From: Nostoc calcicola FACHB-3891
Lineage (GTDB): Bacteria; Cyanobacteriota; Cyanobacteriia; Cyanobacteriales; Nostocaceae
Assembly: GCF_014697355.1 (NCBI RefSeq)
Contig: NZ_JACJRQ010000001.1
Coordinates: 248,001-312,000, forward strand
DNA length: 64,000 nt
Reading direction: 5' to 3'
Shown: positions 36,683 through 46,224 of the stretch, one piece after another
How the letters are laid out: every line of letters begins with the position of its first letter
Position numbering within the stretch: position 1 is the first letter of the stretch
The notes under the pieces: model-generated
What the model was told of the DNA's origin: nothing
Database searches by the model: none
The model's input: only the letters and a program-made list of their open reading frames with translations
Position numbers and translations under genes: made by a program

Positions 36683-39034
36683 ATGGCAAACCGCTCGCGC
36701 AAGTTGACGCCAAAAACTTCTAAACAAAATCAACCTCGTACTGGTGCGATGAAACGCGTTGTTAAAAAACGGCTTCAAAAACCAAAACGAGGAAGTTGGT
36801 TGTCGTCAACGCTAGCGATCGCAATTTTGTTGAGTAGTGCTAGTTTAGTTACAATTTTTGCCTGGATTAGCGTTCTCTTCATCTTCAATCCAGATCAACT
36901 AAGCTGGCTGAATAAAATTTTACCTACATGGGCACAAATTCCCCTTGGTAAGCACGAACGCCCCGAAACTTTCAAACAAATTGAACTCGATTTGAGTCAA
37001 AAAAAGCTCATAGTCGGGGAAATTCTACCTTTGCATCAAGGCACAAAAAACTCGTTTTTCATGCCAGTTTTTCAGCAGCGCGATAATTGTGAATCTGATT
37101 GCCAAAAACTTGTTGAAATCAGAGTTTATCAGCGTTCAAAAGAGTTAGAGTTTAAGTCTGAATCGGAAAATTACTACTATTTAGAAGCTCAATTACCAAT
37201 AACTGGACCAGAAGAATCCTTTGTGATTTCTTCTTTGGCTGATACAACATTAGAACCCCAAGATATTAGTGTTCCCCTACCTTTAAATAAGGTACAACGT
37301 TTTGAAGGTCAAACGCCATCACCAGGGGTTTGGTTTAATTTGCGCGGTGAACGTCAACTGGGAACTGGTACTATTGCTTACGGTCACATCATATACTACA
37401 ACCCAGAACGCAGTAATTTACAACAGATGTTGTCTTGGACAAGTCCCAGTGGTCAATTGCCCAAATGGCAGCAGGTCACTGGTGATGCTACAAAAGAGTT
37501 GGTTATCGATCAAACTATAGGCTTAGAACCGCACTTGGAGGTTTACCAAGTCAAGCCTCTGAAGTTATTTCTCAAACCAATTCAACTGGAGGCGGTTGAC
37601 CTCAAATCACCAGTCCTCAAGGATTCTGCCTACCAAAATGCCTTGTCAATTGCCCATAGTGGACTGTGGACACCGGCTTTTGATTGGTTGAAATTTATCA
37701 AAAAACAGCGTAAAGGATTACCAGAGGCGGCGCAAGCCCAAATGGATGTAATTCGCTTGCACTCCCAACTGACTAAATCCCAAGCCCAGAAAATTTGGGC
37801 AAGTCCTAGCGAACAAGTGCTAGCAAATTTAATTGATGGCCGTTGGGAAAAAGCTTTGCAGGTGTTTGAAGGGTCGGCACATAATGTCCAAGAAATTGCT
37901 ACTCTACTCAAAGGTGATGAAAAACGCTTGTGGAATCGCACGGTAGCAGCGTTGCGGGTGAATCCAAAGAGACAAGAAGTGCAAGCATGGTTCGCCTTGA
38001 TTTTAGCAGTCCAACGAGGGCCAGAAGCTGCTAATTCCTGGTTGAAGACGCAACCACAAATTACCAAAGATGGTTTTGCTTATATTCAAGGTTTGTTAGC
38101 AAAACTCGATGGTGAGGCTACAAAGTCGCAAATATCCCACCCTAGTCAAATTGTTGGTACTGTGCAACCAATCACTCAAGTTAATACCAGTGAGTGGCTA
38201 CAGCCAAATTCTACAGCAGACTTGAAACTTACTGATAACCAAGTTTGGTATCAGGTGCAGGTGAGTGCATTTTCTGACGGGAAACGCTGGCTAAATTTCC
38301 CTTTTGAGAATTTGAAGCCACCCAAAACTTCAACAACAAAATTTCTCTGGGAAACATTGGGAATTAATTCTGACCCAGAAATGCAGATAGTGGTGTGGTT
38401 ACCAAACGGAGAACAAAAAATTTCTATCGCCACTATCAAAGCGGTGCAACTACGAGATAAAGTTTTGCGCTTACTAGTTGCTGGGGTAAAAATTCCGGAG
38501 AATCAAAACAATGTTTTCCAACCAAAACCCTTAGCCTTGACAAATGCAGCACTGGAATGGGTGCAGCCATTTCCCATCACTCTCCGAGAACTGTACGCAC
38601 AAAATCCCTCAGGAGTCAAGGTAATACTATCGAATGTGTGGGAATCTTTACAAAAATCCGGCGAGGTTCCGCCTGGTGCTATTCCTAGCTTTGAGCAGAT
38701 GCAAGAAAAGTTAGGTGATTGGCCTGTTCAAGCGATCGATTTAACAAATAATGCTCAGCCAGAAATAGTACTCACGATTTCTGGAACAACGATCGCATCA
38801 TTGAATCAGTCTCAATCTGGAATTGGCGAGGAAAACACAAATCAATCCCCTGACCGTACCATCATTTTGTCTGATACCGACGAAGTAATTTATACAGATT
38901 TTCAAAAAAATTCTTCCCAAAGATTATCCGCGATCGCCAAGCTTTCAGGCGTGCAATCCTTAGCTTTACTGGTAGAAAACGGTGACATATACAGTCTCAA
39001 GCGCTGGTCAGATAAAAATCAGCGCTTTGAGTAG
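36683..39034 (+). CDS. Large conserved cyanobacterial membrane-anchored protein, unknown function
   Basis: A 783-residue protein. The basic N-terminus (about 40 residues rich in Lys/Arg) is followed by one transmembrane helix at about 42-68 (STLAIAILLSSASLVTIFAWISVLFIF). The remaining 700 residues are probably periplasmic or lumenal and mix beta-rich and helical regions. No enzyme motif is visible. I recognise the style of a cyanobacteria-specific protein but no named family. It is a single gene with an ATG start; ribosome site is weak. Confidence 0.7.
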   Translation: MANRSRKLTPKTSKQNQPRTGAMKRVVKKRLQKPKRGSWLSSTLAIAILLSSASLVTIFAWISVLFIFNPDQLSWLNKILPTWAQIPLGKHERPETFKQIELDLSQKKLIVGEILPLHQGTKNSFFMPVFQQRDNCESDCQKLVEIRVYQRSKELEFKSESENYYYLEAQLPITGPEESFVISSLADTTLEPQDISVPLPLNKVQRFEGQTPSPGVWFNLRGERQLGTGTIAYGHIIYYNPERSNLQQMLSWTSPSGQLPKWQQVTGDATKELVIDQTIGLEPHLEVYQVKPLKLFLKPIQLEAVDLKSPVLKDSAYQNALSIAHSGLWTPAFDWLKFIKKQRKGLPEAAQAQMDVIRLHSQLTKSQAQKIWASPSEQVLANLIDGRWEKALQVFEGSAHNVQEIATLLKGDEKRLWNRTVAALRVNPKRQEVQAWFALILAVQRGPEAANSWLKTQPQITKDGFAYIQGLLAKLDGEATKSQISHPSQIVGTVQPITQVNTSEWLQPNSTADLKLTDNQVWYQVQVSAFSDGKRWLNFPFENLKPPKTSTTKFLWETLGINSDPEMQIVVWLPNGEQKISIATIKAVQLRDKVLRLLVAGVKIPENQNNVFQPKPLALTNAALEWVQPFPITLRELYAQNPSGVKVILSNVWESLQKSGEVPPGAIPSFEQMQEKLGDWPVQAIDLTNNAQPEIVLTISGTTIASLNQSQSGIGEENTNQSPDRTIILSDTDEVIYTDFQKNSSQRLSAIAKLSGVQSLALLVENGDIYSLKRWSDKNQRFE

Positions 39035-39117
39035 CACACACCAAAGAAAAACTTAGCTCCAAGGAGTGCTGGCGATCGCGTAGCCCGTCGTAGGCATCGC
39101 TAACGTGCAAAACTGGC

Positions 39118-39309
39118 TTATTCTTCTTGGCTAGTAGCAGCTAAACGTTGGTGCTTCAGGCTTTCCAACTGCTGCAACAAAGATTCTACCTCTGCTTGTA
39201 AATGCATAAATTTAGCTTGCTGATCGTCTTGGTAGTAAGACTTGGTTAATTTGGTAACCAAGCTAGCTTGGGACTCGCGATCGGAAACACTGGATAAACA
39301 AGTAGGCAT
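39118..39309 (-). CDS. Small conserved coiled-coil protein
   Basis: A 63-residue acidic-basic protein whose C-terminal half (AKFMHLQAEVESLLQQLESL) is a heptad-type helix. The N-terminus MPTCLSSVSDRESQASLV looks conserved-protein-like and has one Cys. On the minus strand a TATAAT-like box lies about 50 bases upstream (near 39354). Function unknown. The clean frame, promoter-like sequence and isolation from other frames support a real gene. Confidence 0.6.
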   Translation of the reverse strand: MPTCLSSVSDRESQASLVTKLTKSYYQDDQQAKFMHLQAEVESLLQQLESLKHQRLAATSQEE

Positions 39310-39737
39310 CGTTAATTAAATCCGAATATTAAACTCACACCTTTAGGTATACATATTATAATAGTCTTATTTTAAGCTTTGTTAAATTATTGTGTATTTT
39401 CAATCATTTAGTTTAATAGGTTTGAGGCTCAACCATAAGAGACGGCGATCGTAATGGCTCTGTTCCAGCAGAAGGGGCAGGGAGCAGGGGGAGAAAGAAT
39501 AACCAATGACCAATGACCAATGACCAACTCGTTATGATAGACTGACGTTCTCAAGAAAATAAAAATCGCAAGTAAGAGGCTTTGCAGCCCAAAAAATAAT
39601 ATTCTGAATAATATTCTCTTGGAATTCAGGGACTGGATACTGGCAATTGGAGACTGACAAAATAACCAATTCCTAGTCCCCAATCCCCAGTCCCCAGTCC
39701 CCAGTCCCTACTCCCTAATTAAGAAACTTTAAATCCT
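39310..39737. repeat. Intergenic with AATGACC and CCCAGTC tandem repeats
   Basis: 39503-39525 is (AATGACC)n-like and 39675-39712 is (CCCAGTC)n-like. The open frame on the minus strand here is made of these repeats. No gene supported. Confidence 0.6.
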
Positions 39738-40829
39738 GTGACTTTGAGCCTGTCTGTTGCTAAATCTCATCGCCAACCTTGGCCCGGACTGATAGAAGCC
39801 TATCGTGAATACTTGCCTGTGAGCGAAACAACGCCGGTTATCACTCTGTTGGAGGGTAATACACCCCTAATACCAGTGCCAGCGATCGCAGAACGCATTG
39901 GCAGACAAGTACGTGTATTTGTCAAATACGACGGTCTCAATCCCACCGGCAGCTTCAAAGACCGAGGGATGACTATGGCAATTTCCAAGGCCAAGGAAGC
40001 AGGAGCAAAAGCAGTCATTTGTGCTAGCACTGGTAATACTTCAGCCGCCGCTGCCGCTTATGCTAGGCGTGGCGGGATGAGTGCTTTTGTGCTGATTCCC
40101 GACGGTTATGTGGCATTAGGTAAGTTAGCCCAAGCTTTAGTTTACGGGGCAGAAGTATTGGCGATTAAAGGTAATTTTGACCAAGCTTTAGAGATTGTCC
40201 GCGAGATGGCCGAAAATTATCCCATTACTTTGGTGAATTCTGTCAATCCCTACCGCCTGGAAGGACAAAAAACAGGAGCCTTTGAGATTGTCGATGTCCT
40301 TGGTGATGCCCCAGACTGGCTATGTATACCTGTGGGTAATGCGGGAAACATAACAGCATATTGGATGGGTTTTTGTCAATATCATCAAGCCGGAAAGTGC
40401 GATCGCCTACCGAAGATGATGGGATTCCAAGCCGCAGGTGCAGCGCCTTTAGTACACGGACAGCCAGTGGCAAATCCCGAAACCATAGCTACAGCAATTC
40501 GCATTGGTAACCCTGCTAGTTGGGAATTGGCGATCGCCGCCCAATCTGCCAGTCAGGGAAGTTTCCGTGCAGTCACCGACGCGGAGATTCTCGACGCTTA
40601 TCGACTTTTGGCAGCATCAGAAGGCATCTTCTGCGAACCTGCCAGCGCCGCTTCTGTAGCTGGGTTGTTACAGGTAAAAGACCAAATTCCCACAGGGGCG
40701 ACAGTGGTTTGCGTCCTCACAGGCAATGGTTTAAAAGATCCAGATACAGCCATTAAGCACAATCACAGCCAATTTAAACAAGGCATCGCGGCAGAAGTGA
40801 AAGCAGTAGCTGAAGCAATGGGATTTTAA
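39738..40829 (+). CDS. thrC: Threonine synthase
   Basis: A 363-residue PLP enzyme converting O-phosphohomoserine to threonine. The PLP Lys lies in [14 protein letters not shown], and the phosphate-binding loop is [28 protein letters not shown] is the second PLP-phosphate-binding segment. Length is that of the short bacterial type. It starts with GTG at 39738. Downstream are heptamer repeats, so it is probably monocistronic. Confidence 0.96.
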   Translation: MTLSLSVAKSHRQPWPGLIEAYREYLPVSETTPVITLLEGNTPLIPVPAIAERIGRQVRVFVKYDGLNPTGSFKDRGMTMAISKAKEAGAKAVICASTGNTSAAAAAYARRGGMSAFVLIPDGYVALGKLAQALVYGAEVLAIKGNFDQALEIVREMAENYPITLVNSVNPYRLEGQKTGAFEIVDVLGDAPDWLCIPVGNAGNITAYWMGFCQYHQAGKCDRLPKMMGFQAAGAAPLVHGQPVANPETIATAIRIGNPASWELAIAAQSASQGSFRAVTDAEILDAYRLLAASEGIFCEPASAASVAGLLQVKDQIPTGATVVCVLTGNGLKDPDTAIKHNHSQFKQGIAAEVKAVAEAMGF

Positions 40830-40830
40830 A

Positions 40831-40935
40831 TTAGGAGTTAGGAGTTAGGAGTTAGGAGTTAGGAGTTAGGAGTTGGGAGTTGGGAGTTGGGAGTTGGGAG
40901 TTGGGAGTTAGGAGTTAGGAGTTAGGAGTTATTAT
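40831..40935. repeat. GGAGTTA/GGAGTTG heptanucleotide tandem repeat
   Basis: About fourteen consecutive 7-bp units (TTAGGAG / TTGGGAG variants). This is the short tandemly repeated repetitive sequence class known from Nostoc and Anabaena. Confidence 0.9.
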
Positions 40936-40942
40936 TCTCCCC

Positions 40943-41446
40943 CTACCCCTTTGCCCCTCTACCCCTTTGCCCCTCCGCCCCCCTTCCCTCTGCTCGCTCT
41001 CGTGTCAAGCTATCGATCGCATCACCCAAGGCGGTAGTCAGGCTTTGGCGAGTTTGGGCGTGGCTATCCTGTTCAGTTTTCAAAGCTTGCAGGAGGCGAT
41101 CGCGTTCTTTGATGGCAGCGATCAATTTACCTTGCAATTCCTCCACAGATTGTAACTGTTCTATTTCTTGTTGGATAGCTGGGACTGCTGTAGCAGGTAG
41201 TGTCCCTGTTTCAATACCTTGGAGTTTATGCAAAGAAGCCTTGAGAGATGCGATCGCTTGTTGGGACAATTGAGCATCTGTGCGTCGTTGTTCTGCTTCT
41301 GTGTTATAAAGCTGACGCCACTTTTGGGCACTTTCCCAAGCAACATCGCGATCGTGTTGCAGTTCCACCATCTGCTGTTTGAGTGTCTGAATTTCCGTCA
41401 GCCACTGTTGTGTTAAATCTGCTGCTTGATTAGTACTTTCAGCCAT
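40943..41446 (-). CDS. Coiled-coil hypothetical protein
   Basis: A 167-residue hydrophilic, Gln/Glu/Arg-rich protein, almost all helix (TQQWLTEIQTLKQQMVELQH, AIKERDRLLQALKTEQD). I use ATG 41446, preceded by GAGGAT, in place of a far upstream TTG. The last 20 residues (RGAEGQRGRGAKG) are encoded by GGGGCA-type repeats, so the original end may have been shorter. Function unknown. Confidence 0.6.
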   Translation of the reverse strand: MAESTNQAADLTQQWLTEIQTLKQQMVELQHDRDVAWESAQKWRQLYNTEAEQRRTDAQLSQQAIASLKASLHKLQGIETGTLPATAVPAIQQEIEQLQSVEELQGKLIAAIKERDRLLQALKTEQDSHAQTRQSLTTALGDAIDSLTRERAEGRGAEGQRGRGAKG

Positions 41447-41529
41447 TTTTATCCTCACACATCCTATTAAAGTTAAAATAACCAAGAGCAGCAAGACCTG
41501 CTCTAGTTTTGAACCTCGAAAGAATCTCT

Positions 41530-42274
41530 ATGGTTTTAGCCACTATTAATACAAGTAGCCTGAACTTTGAAGCATTCGTTGCAGGTTACTTAGATGATAT
41601 ACGCTACGAATTAATAGACGGAGAACTAATAGACTTGGAACCTGCTGGACTTCACGAGCAGGTAACGGGGTTAATTAATCGTAAGCTTAATGTAGCAATC
41701 GATCTGCTGAATTTGCCTTGGTTTATTCCCATGAAGTGTCTCATTAAACCATTAGGTCAAAATTCAGCTTTTAGACCCGATATTGTAATTCTAGATCGGA
41801 CGGTTTTGGCGAATGAGCCATTGTGGAAAACTGAACCAGTAATTACACTAGGTAAATCTATTAATATAGTAGTAAAAATAGTCAGTACTGATTGGCAAAA
41901 TGACTATGCCCGGAAGGTGGAAGACTACGAAGCCTTAGGTATTCCAGAGTATTGGATCGCAGATTATTTAGGTCTGGGAGGCAAACGCTACATCGGCTCA
42001 TCTAAACAACCCGTGGTGACAATTTATCGGTTAGGGACTTCCAGAAAATAAATTATCCCATTTGACGCCCATCAAAACGACTTTCTTTCTCCCTGCCCCC
42101 TGCCCCCTGCCCTCAAAGCGATGGGATATTTTTTTAGTTGGAAGTCCCTTAGTGGATGGAATTTATCAACAACAGCAGTTTCGGGGAAGAGAACGCTTAA
42201 TTTCCCAAACATTTCCAGACTTAAATTTGACCGCTGAACAAATATTTGCCGCAGGTCAGTTGACTGATGACTGA
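41530..42274 (+). pseudogene. Uma2-family gene interrupted by a 115-bp MITE
   Basis: The first part (RYELIDGELIDLEPAGLHEQ, PDIVILD, INIVVKIVSTDWQNDYARKV, IPEYWIADYLGLGGKRYIG, VTIYRL) is a Uma2 protein like that at 29973-30602. After VTIYRL an element starting with GGGACTTCC introduces a stop at 42049-42051. Downstream, VDGIYQQQQFRGRERL to TAEQIFAAGQ resumes the protein. Removing 42034-42148 plus one TTA copy restores RLVDG in frame. ATG 41530 is preferred over TTG 41509. The truncated 173-residue product lacks the C-terminal segment. It also has VVKIVS where relatives have VVEVVS, so the active-site Glu may be lost. Confidence 0.85.
42034..42148. mobile_element. 115-bp MITE inside the Uma2 gene
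   Basis: Terminal inverted repeats GGGACTTCCA ... TGGAAGTCCC-type ends (about 28 bp with ATTATCCCAT inner part), flanked by TTA duplications at 42031-42033 and 42149-42151. No transposase inside. The right end complement reads GGGACTTCCAACT. Confidence 0.85.
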
Positions 42275-42349
42275 AAATTCCTGTAAACAAGAAGCGGTAT
42301 TAACCGCATTGTGTCATAATTCGATTTTATAATTTTGAACTCTGTATTT

Positions 42350-43705
42350 ATGCCTTGCTCTGCCACCCTCGCTCAACTGGTCGAAGTTCTTTTGGCTCGT
42401 CCTGTAAACTTATACGAAACTGGTTTAACACAAGTAAGTCGCGGTATACAAACAGATACTCGTATTCTCAAGCCAGGTGAAGTATTTTTGGCTTTGCGAG
42501 GTGATAAATTTGACGGACATGAATTTGTGCCAACAGCGATCGCTAAGGGTGCGATCGCTGCAATTGTAGATTTAGCATACGAAAATCCCGGTTTTCCTGT
42601 ATTGCAGGTAAAAGATACCCTCAATGCATATCAAAAAATTGCCAGATGGTGGCGCGATCGCTTTGATATTCCGGTAATTGGTGTTACAGGTTCCGTAGGT
42701 AAAACTACCACTAAAGAATTAATTGCCGCAGTTTTAGGCACAAAAGGAGCAGTTCACAAAACTTATGGCAATTACAATAACGAAATTGGTGTTCCGAAAA
42801 CTCTCTTAGAACTGGATACAGAACATGACTACGCGGTGGTTGAAATGGCGATGCGGGGTAGGGGACAAATAGCCGAACTGACACAAATAGCCCGTCCCAC
42901 CATTGGAGTGATTACCAATGTAGGGACAGCACATATCGAGTTACTGGGTTCGGAAGAAGCCATTGCCGAGGCCAAATGTGAGTTATTAGCCGAAATGGCT
43001 GCTGATAGCGTGGCAATTCTGAATTACGATAATCCCCTATTAATGACCACGGCGGCAAAAGTTTGGACAGGAGAAGTTATAACTTACGGTTTTTCTGGCG
43101 GGGATATCCCCGGATTATTGATTGATAACGAAACCGTGGAAGTCGCAGGAATGCAACTGCCTTTACCGTTACCAGGTCGTCACAATGCGATTAATTTCTT
43201 GGCAGCTTTAGCCGTGGCGAAAGTCTTGGGAATTGATTGGGCAAGCTTGCAAGCAGGTATAGAGGTGGATATGCCCACAGGGCGATCGCAGCGGTTTAAT
43301 TTGCCCAACGACGTGGTAATCTTGGATGAGACATATAATGCTGCACCAGAAGCGATGTTAGCAGCATTGCAATTATTGGCAGACACACCAGGAAAGCGGA
43401 AAATTGCCGTGTTGGGTGCAATGAAAGAATTAGGAGAGCGATCGCAGCAGTTGCACCAGCGAGTGGGAGAAACAGTGCGAAATTTGAACTTAGACGGCTT
43501 GTTGGTGTTGGTAGATGGAGAAGATGCCGAAGCGATCGCCAAGAGTGCTAAAGGTATCCCATCGGAGTGCTTTGCAACTCATGGGGAATTGGTGGCGAGA
43601 TTAAAGACATTTGTGCAAGCTGGCGATCGTTTGCTGTTCAAAGCCGCCCATTCAGTCGGATTAGATCGCGTTGTTAATCAGTTACGTGCAGAATATGCCA
43701 AATGA
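42350..43705 (+). CDS. murF: UDP-N-acetylmuramoyl-tripeptide--D-alanyl-D-alanine ligase
   Basis: A 451-residue Mur ligase adding D-Ala-D-Ala to UDP-MurNAc-tripeptide in peptidoglycan synthesis. The N-terminal substrate domain has RGIQTDTRILKPGEVFLALRG, the central ATPase has VTGSVGKTTTKE at about 108-119, YGNYNNEIGVP and MAMRGRGQIAELT follow, and the C-terminal domain has DETYNAAPEAM and LGAMKELG. ATG 42350 is likely; TTG 42335 adds five residues. Its end overlaps the next gene by 4 bases (ATGA), so the two are co-translated. Confidence 0.96.
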   Translation: MPCSATLAQLVEVLLARPVNLYETGLTQVSRGIQTDTRILKPGEVFLALRGDKFDGHEFVPTAIAKGAIAAIVDLAYENPGFPVLQVKDTLNAYQKIARWWRDRFDIPVIGVTGSVGKTTTKELIAAVLGTKGAVHKTYGNYNNEIGVPKTLLELDTEHDYAVVEMAMRGRGQIAELTQIARPTIGVITNVGTAHIELLGSEEAIAEAKCELLAEMAADSVAILNYDNPLLMTTAAKVWTGEVITYGFSGGDIPGLLIDNETVEVAGMQLPLPLPGRHNAINFLAALAVAKVLGIDWASLQAGIEVDMPTGRSQRFNLPNDVVILDETYNAAPEAMLAALQLLADTPGKRKIAVLGAMKELGERSQQLHQRVGETVRNLNLDGLLVLVDGEDAEAIAKSAKGIPSECFATHGELVARLKTFVQAGDRLLFKAAHSVGLDRVVNQLRAEYAK

Positions 43706-44250
43706 ATTTACCGCTAGAAACCGAACGTCTCATACTGCGAGACTTTGTACAATCAGATTGGCAAGCGGTTCATGAATACGCTGGCGATCGTGAAGTGGTA
43801 CGTTATTTGACTTTTGGGCCTAACAGCGAAGAAGATACCAAGAATTTTTTGCAAAGAGAAATTTCATTGCAAAGACAACAACCGCGTCAGCATTTTGCTT
43901 TGGCAGTAACTTTAAAAGACCAACAGCAATTAATTGGTATCTGTCGAATTTCTACTTTAGATACTGTTAACAAAACAGGCTCCATTGGATACAGTTTTAC
44001 TAAGCAATTTTGGGGACAAGGATATGCAACTGAAGCCGTAAGAGAAATTATATCCTTTGGTTTTCAGGAATTAGATTTACATCGCATCATTGCAACTTGT
44101 CACCCAGCAAACATTGCCTCAGCACGAGTGATGCAAAAAAACGGAATGCAACAGGAAGGATATTTGCGAGAACACCATTGGATTAAGGGAGAATGGAGAG
44201 ATTCTTGGCTATATGCCATTCTTGAGCATGAATGGAGAGAAGCCAATTAG
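43702..44250 (+). CDS. GNAT acetyltransferase (RimJ/RimL type)
   Basis: A 182-residue GNAT enzyme. Signature: ETERLILRDFVQSDW at the N-terminus, IGYSFTKQFWGQGYATEAVR with the acetyl-CoA pyrophosphate loop, LDLHRIIATCHPANIASARV and MQKNGMQQEGYLREHHWIKG. It resembles ribosomal-protein or small-molecule N-acetyltransferases. Coupled to murF by a 4-base overlap; functional link to cell wall is not shown. Confidence 0.92.
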   Translation: MNLPLETERLILRDFVQSDWQAVHEYAGDREVVRYLTFGPNSEEDTKNFLQREISLQRQQPRQHFALAVTLKDQQQLIGICRISTLDTVNKTGSIGYSFTKQFWGQGYATEAVREIISFGFQELDLHRIIATCHPANIASARVMQKNGMQQEGYLREHHWIKGEWRDSWLYAILEHEWREAN

Positions 44251-44314
44251 AGAACAGTCAACAGTTATCAGTTATCACGGTTGCAAATATCCAACGCTTC
44301 CCATTGATAGTTTT

Positions 44315-45040
44315 TCAAGCCCGATGCAGTTGTCCGCGAATATCTCCAAAGAAAGTTTGTCCTTTTGTATGTAAGTTGAAGTAAAGTTCGCCTTGTTGAG
44401 CAATATACTCCATACCCCCAATTGTTTTGACCTTATCTGATAATCCAGGAACAATCGGACATCCCACAGTGAATGCTCCTACAATTCCATGCCCAGAGTT
44501 ACTTGTCTTTTCGATATTTGCATTGCTGAGTTCCACTGAAAAAACGCCGTCAGCAAGATTTTCTTGAATGTTACCAGAAAAAGCAAAATCAACGAGAATG
44601 GGGCCAAGCATATCAGGTCTGCCGCAATGGATATGGAACATCACAACATCTTTGGGATTGACATTTTCTACCTTGACATCCACATAGGCTTTACTCAAGT
44701 CGTTAGAGAAGCGTAACACCCCATGACCGCGTGATTTGCGCTCATTTCTGAGCAAAGATGGTGCCGTAGAGCGAAATTGTTTCGGAGTCAGGGAAGGTGT
44801 ATCTTTCTCTTCACCAGGTTCTTGATGAGGACTTAAAAACGCTTCGTAAACAAAATCAATCTTTTGTCCTTTATTCAGGTCAAAATTGATGGATGTAGGT
44901 TGAGCAGCAATGTTTCTGGGATTGAGGGCAGAAGCAACTGCACTCCATGTACTCATCGTTGTCTGGTTGACATAGCTAAAAACCAAAAACATCAAAGCCA
45001 GACAAATGACAATCAAAGTATGTTTTGGACGCATAATCAT
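44315..45040 (-). CDS. Exported CHRD-domain protein
   Basis: A 241-residue protein (ATG 45040, or 45034; the longer frame to 45082 lacks support). An N-terminal hydrophobic helix (TLIVICLALMFLVFSYV) acts as signal or anchor. The rest is a CHRD-type beta domain with VMFHIHCGRPDMLGPILVDF and the C-terminal YFNLHTKGQTFFGDIRGQL. CHRD domains occur in secreted proteins; function here is unknown. Confidence 0.8.
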   Translation of the reverse strand: MIMRPKHTLIVICLALMFLVFSYVNQTTMSTWSAVASALNPRNIAAQPTSINFDLNKGQKIDFVYEAFLSPHQEPGEEKDTPSLTPKQFRSTAPSLLRNERKSRGHGVLRFSNDLSKAYVDVKVENVNPKDVVMFHIHCGRPDMLGPILVDFAFSGNIQENLADGVFSVELSNANIEKTSNSGHGIVGAFTVGCPIVPGLSDKVKTIGGMEYIAQQGELYFNLHTKGQTFFGDIRGQLHRA

Positions 45041-45172
45041 TTTCTCTAGAGGTAGAGGGGTAACAAAAAATAAAATGCCCAACTCTGACCTCTTTTTAAT
45101 ACAGCAATTCTAAATATTTTCTAAAAAGGCAAAAACAGGGGAATTTTTCACCCACTCCCCAGTCCCCAGTTC

Positions 45173-46006
45173 CTATCGCCAACTTTTGCTGTTGGGTTGC
45201 TTGCTAAACTTTCCTTTGGGAAAAAGTCGCTGTTCTAATTCTTCATAACTACCTTCAAAATCGCAATGGCCATAAAGCGGACATTTCTGACAATAAATGC
45301 CTTTGGTATAACGTTCTAAATTTTCCCGATTAAAAAAATACGGTTTATGACTAAAGGTGCTAGCGACCCATTGCCATGACATATTATTACTAGCAGGATC
45401 GCCATCTAAAAGATGTTCGAGAAACCATTTAGCTCCTGCTTGCCAACGAATGCGCCGCCAATGGACAATGTAAGCGGCTATCCACATCCGTGCATGGTTA
45501 TGTAAATAGCCAGTTTCTCTCAAATCGCGGCTGAAGCTGTCAATACAAACTCTACCTGTAGTTCCTTGTTTGATATCTTGCGGCAATTCGGGCGCATATT
45601 CAGCCACAGTGTAACCAGTTTTGTACTCTTCTTGGTCTTGCCAGATTCCATCCCCTAACTTTACATACAACCGCTGCCAATAATCGCGCCAACCCAACTC
45701 ATTGATTAATTTAGTAGCATCATCTTGCTGCTGTACCCTGTCAAGGACAAAATCTCGAATTTCTCGCAAACTCAAAACGCCATAGCGGATGTAAGGTGAA
45801 AGCCGCGTGACTGCACCTGTGAAGAAATTGCGTGTTTGTGCGTAGCGTACTGGGTCGATTTTTTGCAGTGCTTTCTGTGCTGCTTTGCGTCCTCCCACAG
45901 TTTCGCTGATGTGGTCATCTCGTTCTGTTGCATTTGGGAATTGTTCGCCCAGGTAAGCTACCAACTCATCGCGGTTGGTAAATTCGCGTTGCATATCTTT
46001 AGACAT
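45173..46006 (-). CDS. Photolyase/cryptochrome FAD-binding domain protein without antenna domain
   Basis: A 277-residue protein corresponding only to the C-terminal FAD-binding half of photolyases: LSPYIRYGVLSLREI, ELGWRDYWQRLYV, GRVCIDSFSRDLRETGYLHN, ARMWIAAYIVHW, DGDPASNNMSWQWVASTFSH. The N-terminal alpha/beta antenna domain is absent. The C-terminus carries CQKCPLYGHC. Stand-alone versions occur in cyanobacteria. DNA repair or light sensing is possible; neither is shown. ATG 46006 is preferred over TTG 46018. Confidence 0.88.
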   Translation of the reverse strand: MSKDMQREFTNRDELVAYLGEQFPNATERDDHISETVGGRKAAQKALQKIDPVRYAQTRNFFTGAVTRLSPYIRYGVLSLREIRDFVLDRVQQQDDATKLINELGWRDYWQRLYVKLGDGIWQDQEEYKTGYTVAEYAPELPQDIKQGTTGRVCIDSFSRDLRETGYLHNHARMWIAAYIVHWRRIRWQAGAKWFLEHLLDGDPASNNMSWQWVASTFSHKPYFFNRENLERYTKGIYCQKCPLYGHCDFEGSYEELEQRLFPKGKFSKQPNSKSWR

Positions 46007-46224
46007 TTGAATTTTCAAGGGTGGGAATAGTTAAACAAAAATACTAGTAGACTAAATCATTATTATGGGCGATCGACACAAGCGATCGCTCTCAACCCGA
46101 TGAGAGAACTTTTTTCATAATGAGTGCGTAGGCAGAACCCAACCAACCATCCCTCTGATGCCGATTTTCTCCAGACTATCAGTAATTAAAGCTAAAATAT
46201 CAGATAAATGTGTGACTTTTCGAG

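Noticed and set aside
39429..39683. 84-codon minus-strand frame before threonine synthase
   Set aside because: Made mainly of AATGACC and CCAGTCC repeats.
40831..40935. Tandem heptamers considered as a CRISPR or VNTR array
   Set aside because: Units are 7 bp with no spacers; they match the known short tandem repeats of filamentous cyanobacteria.
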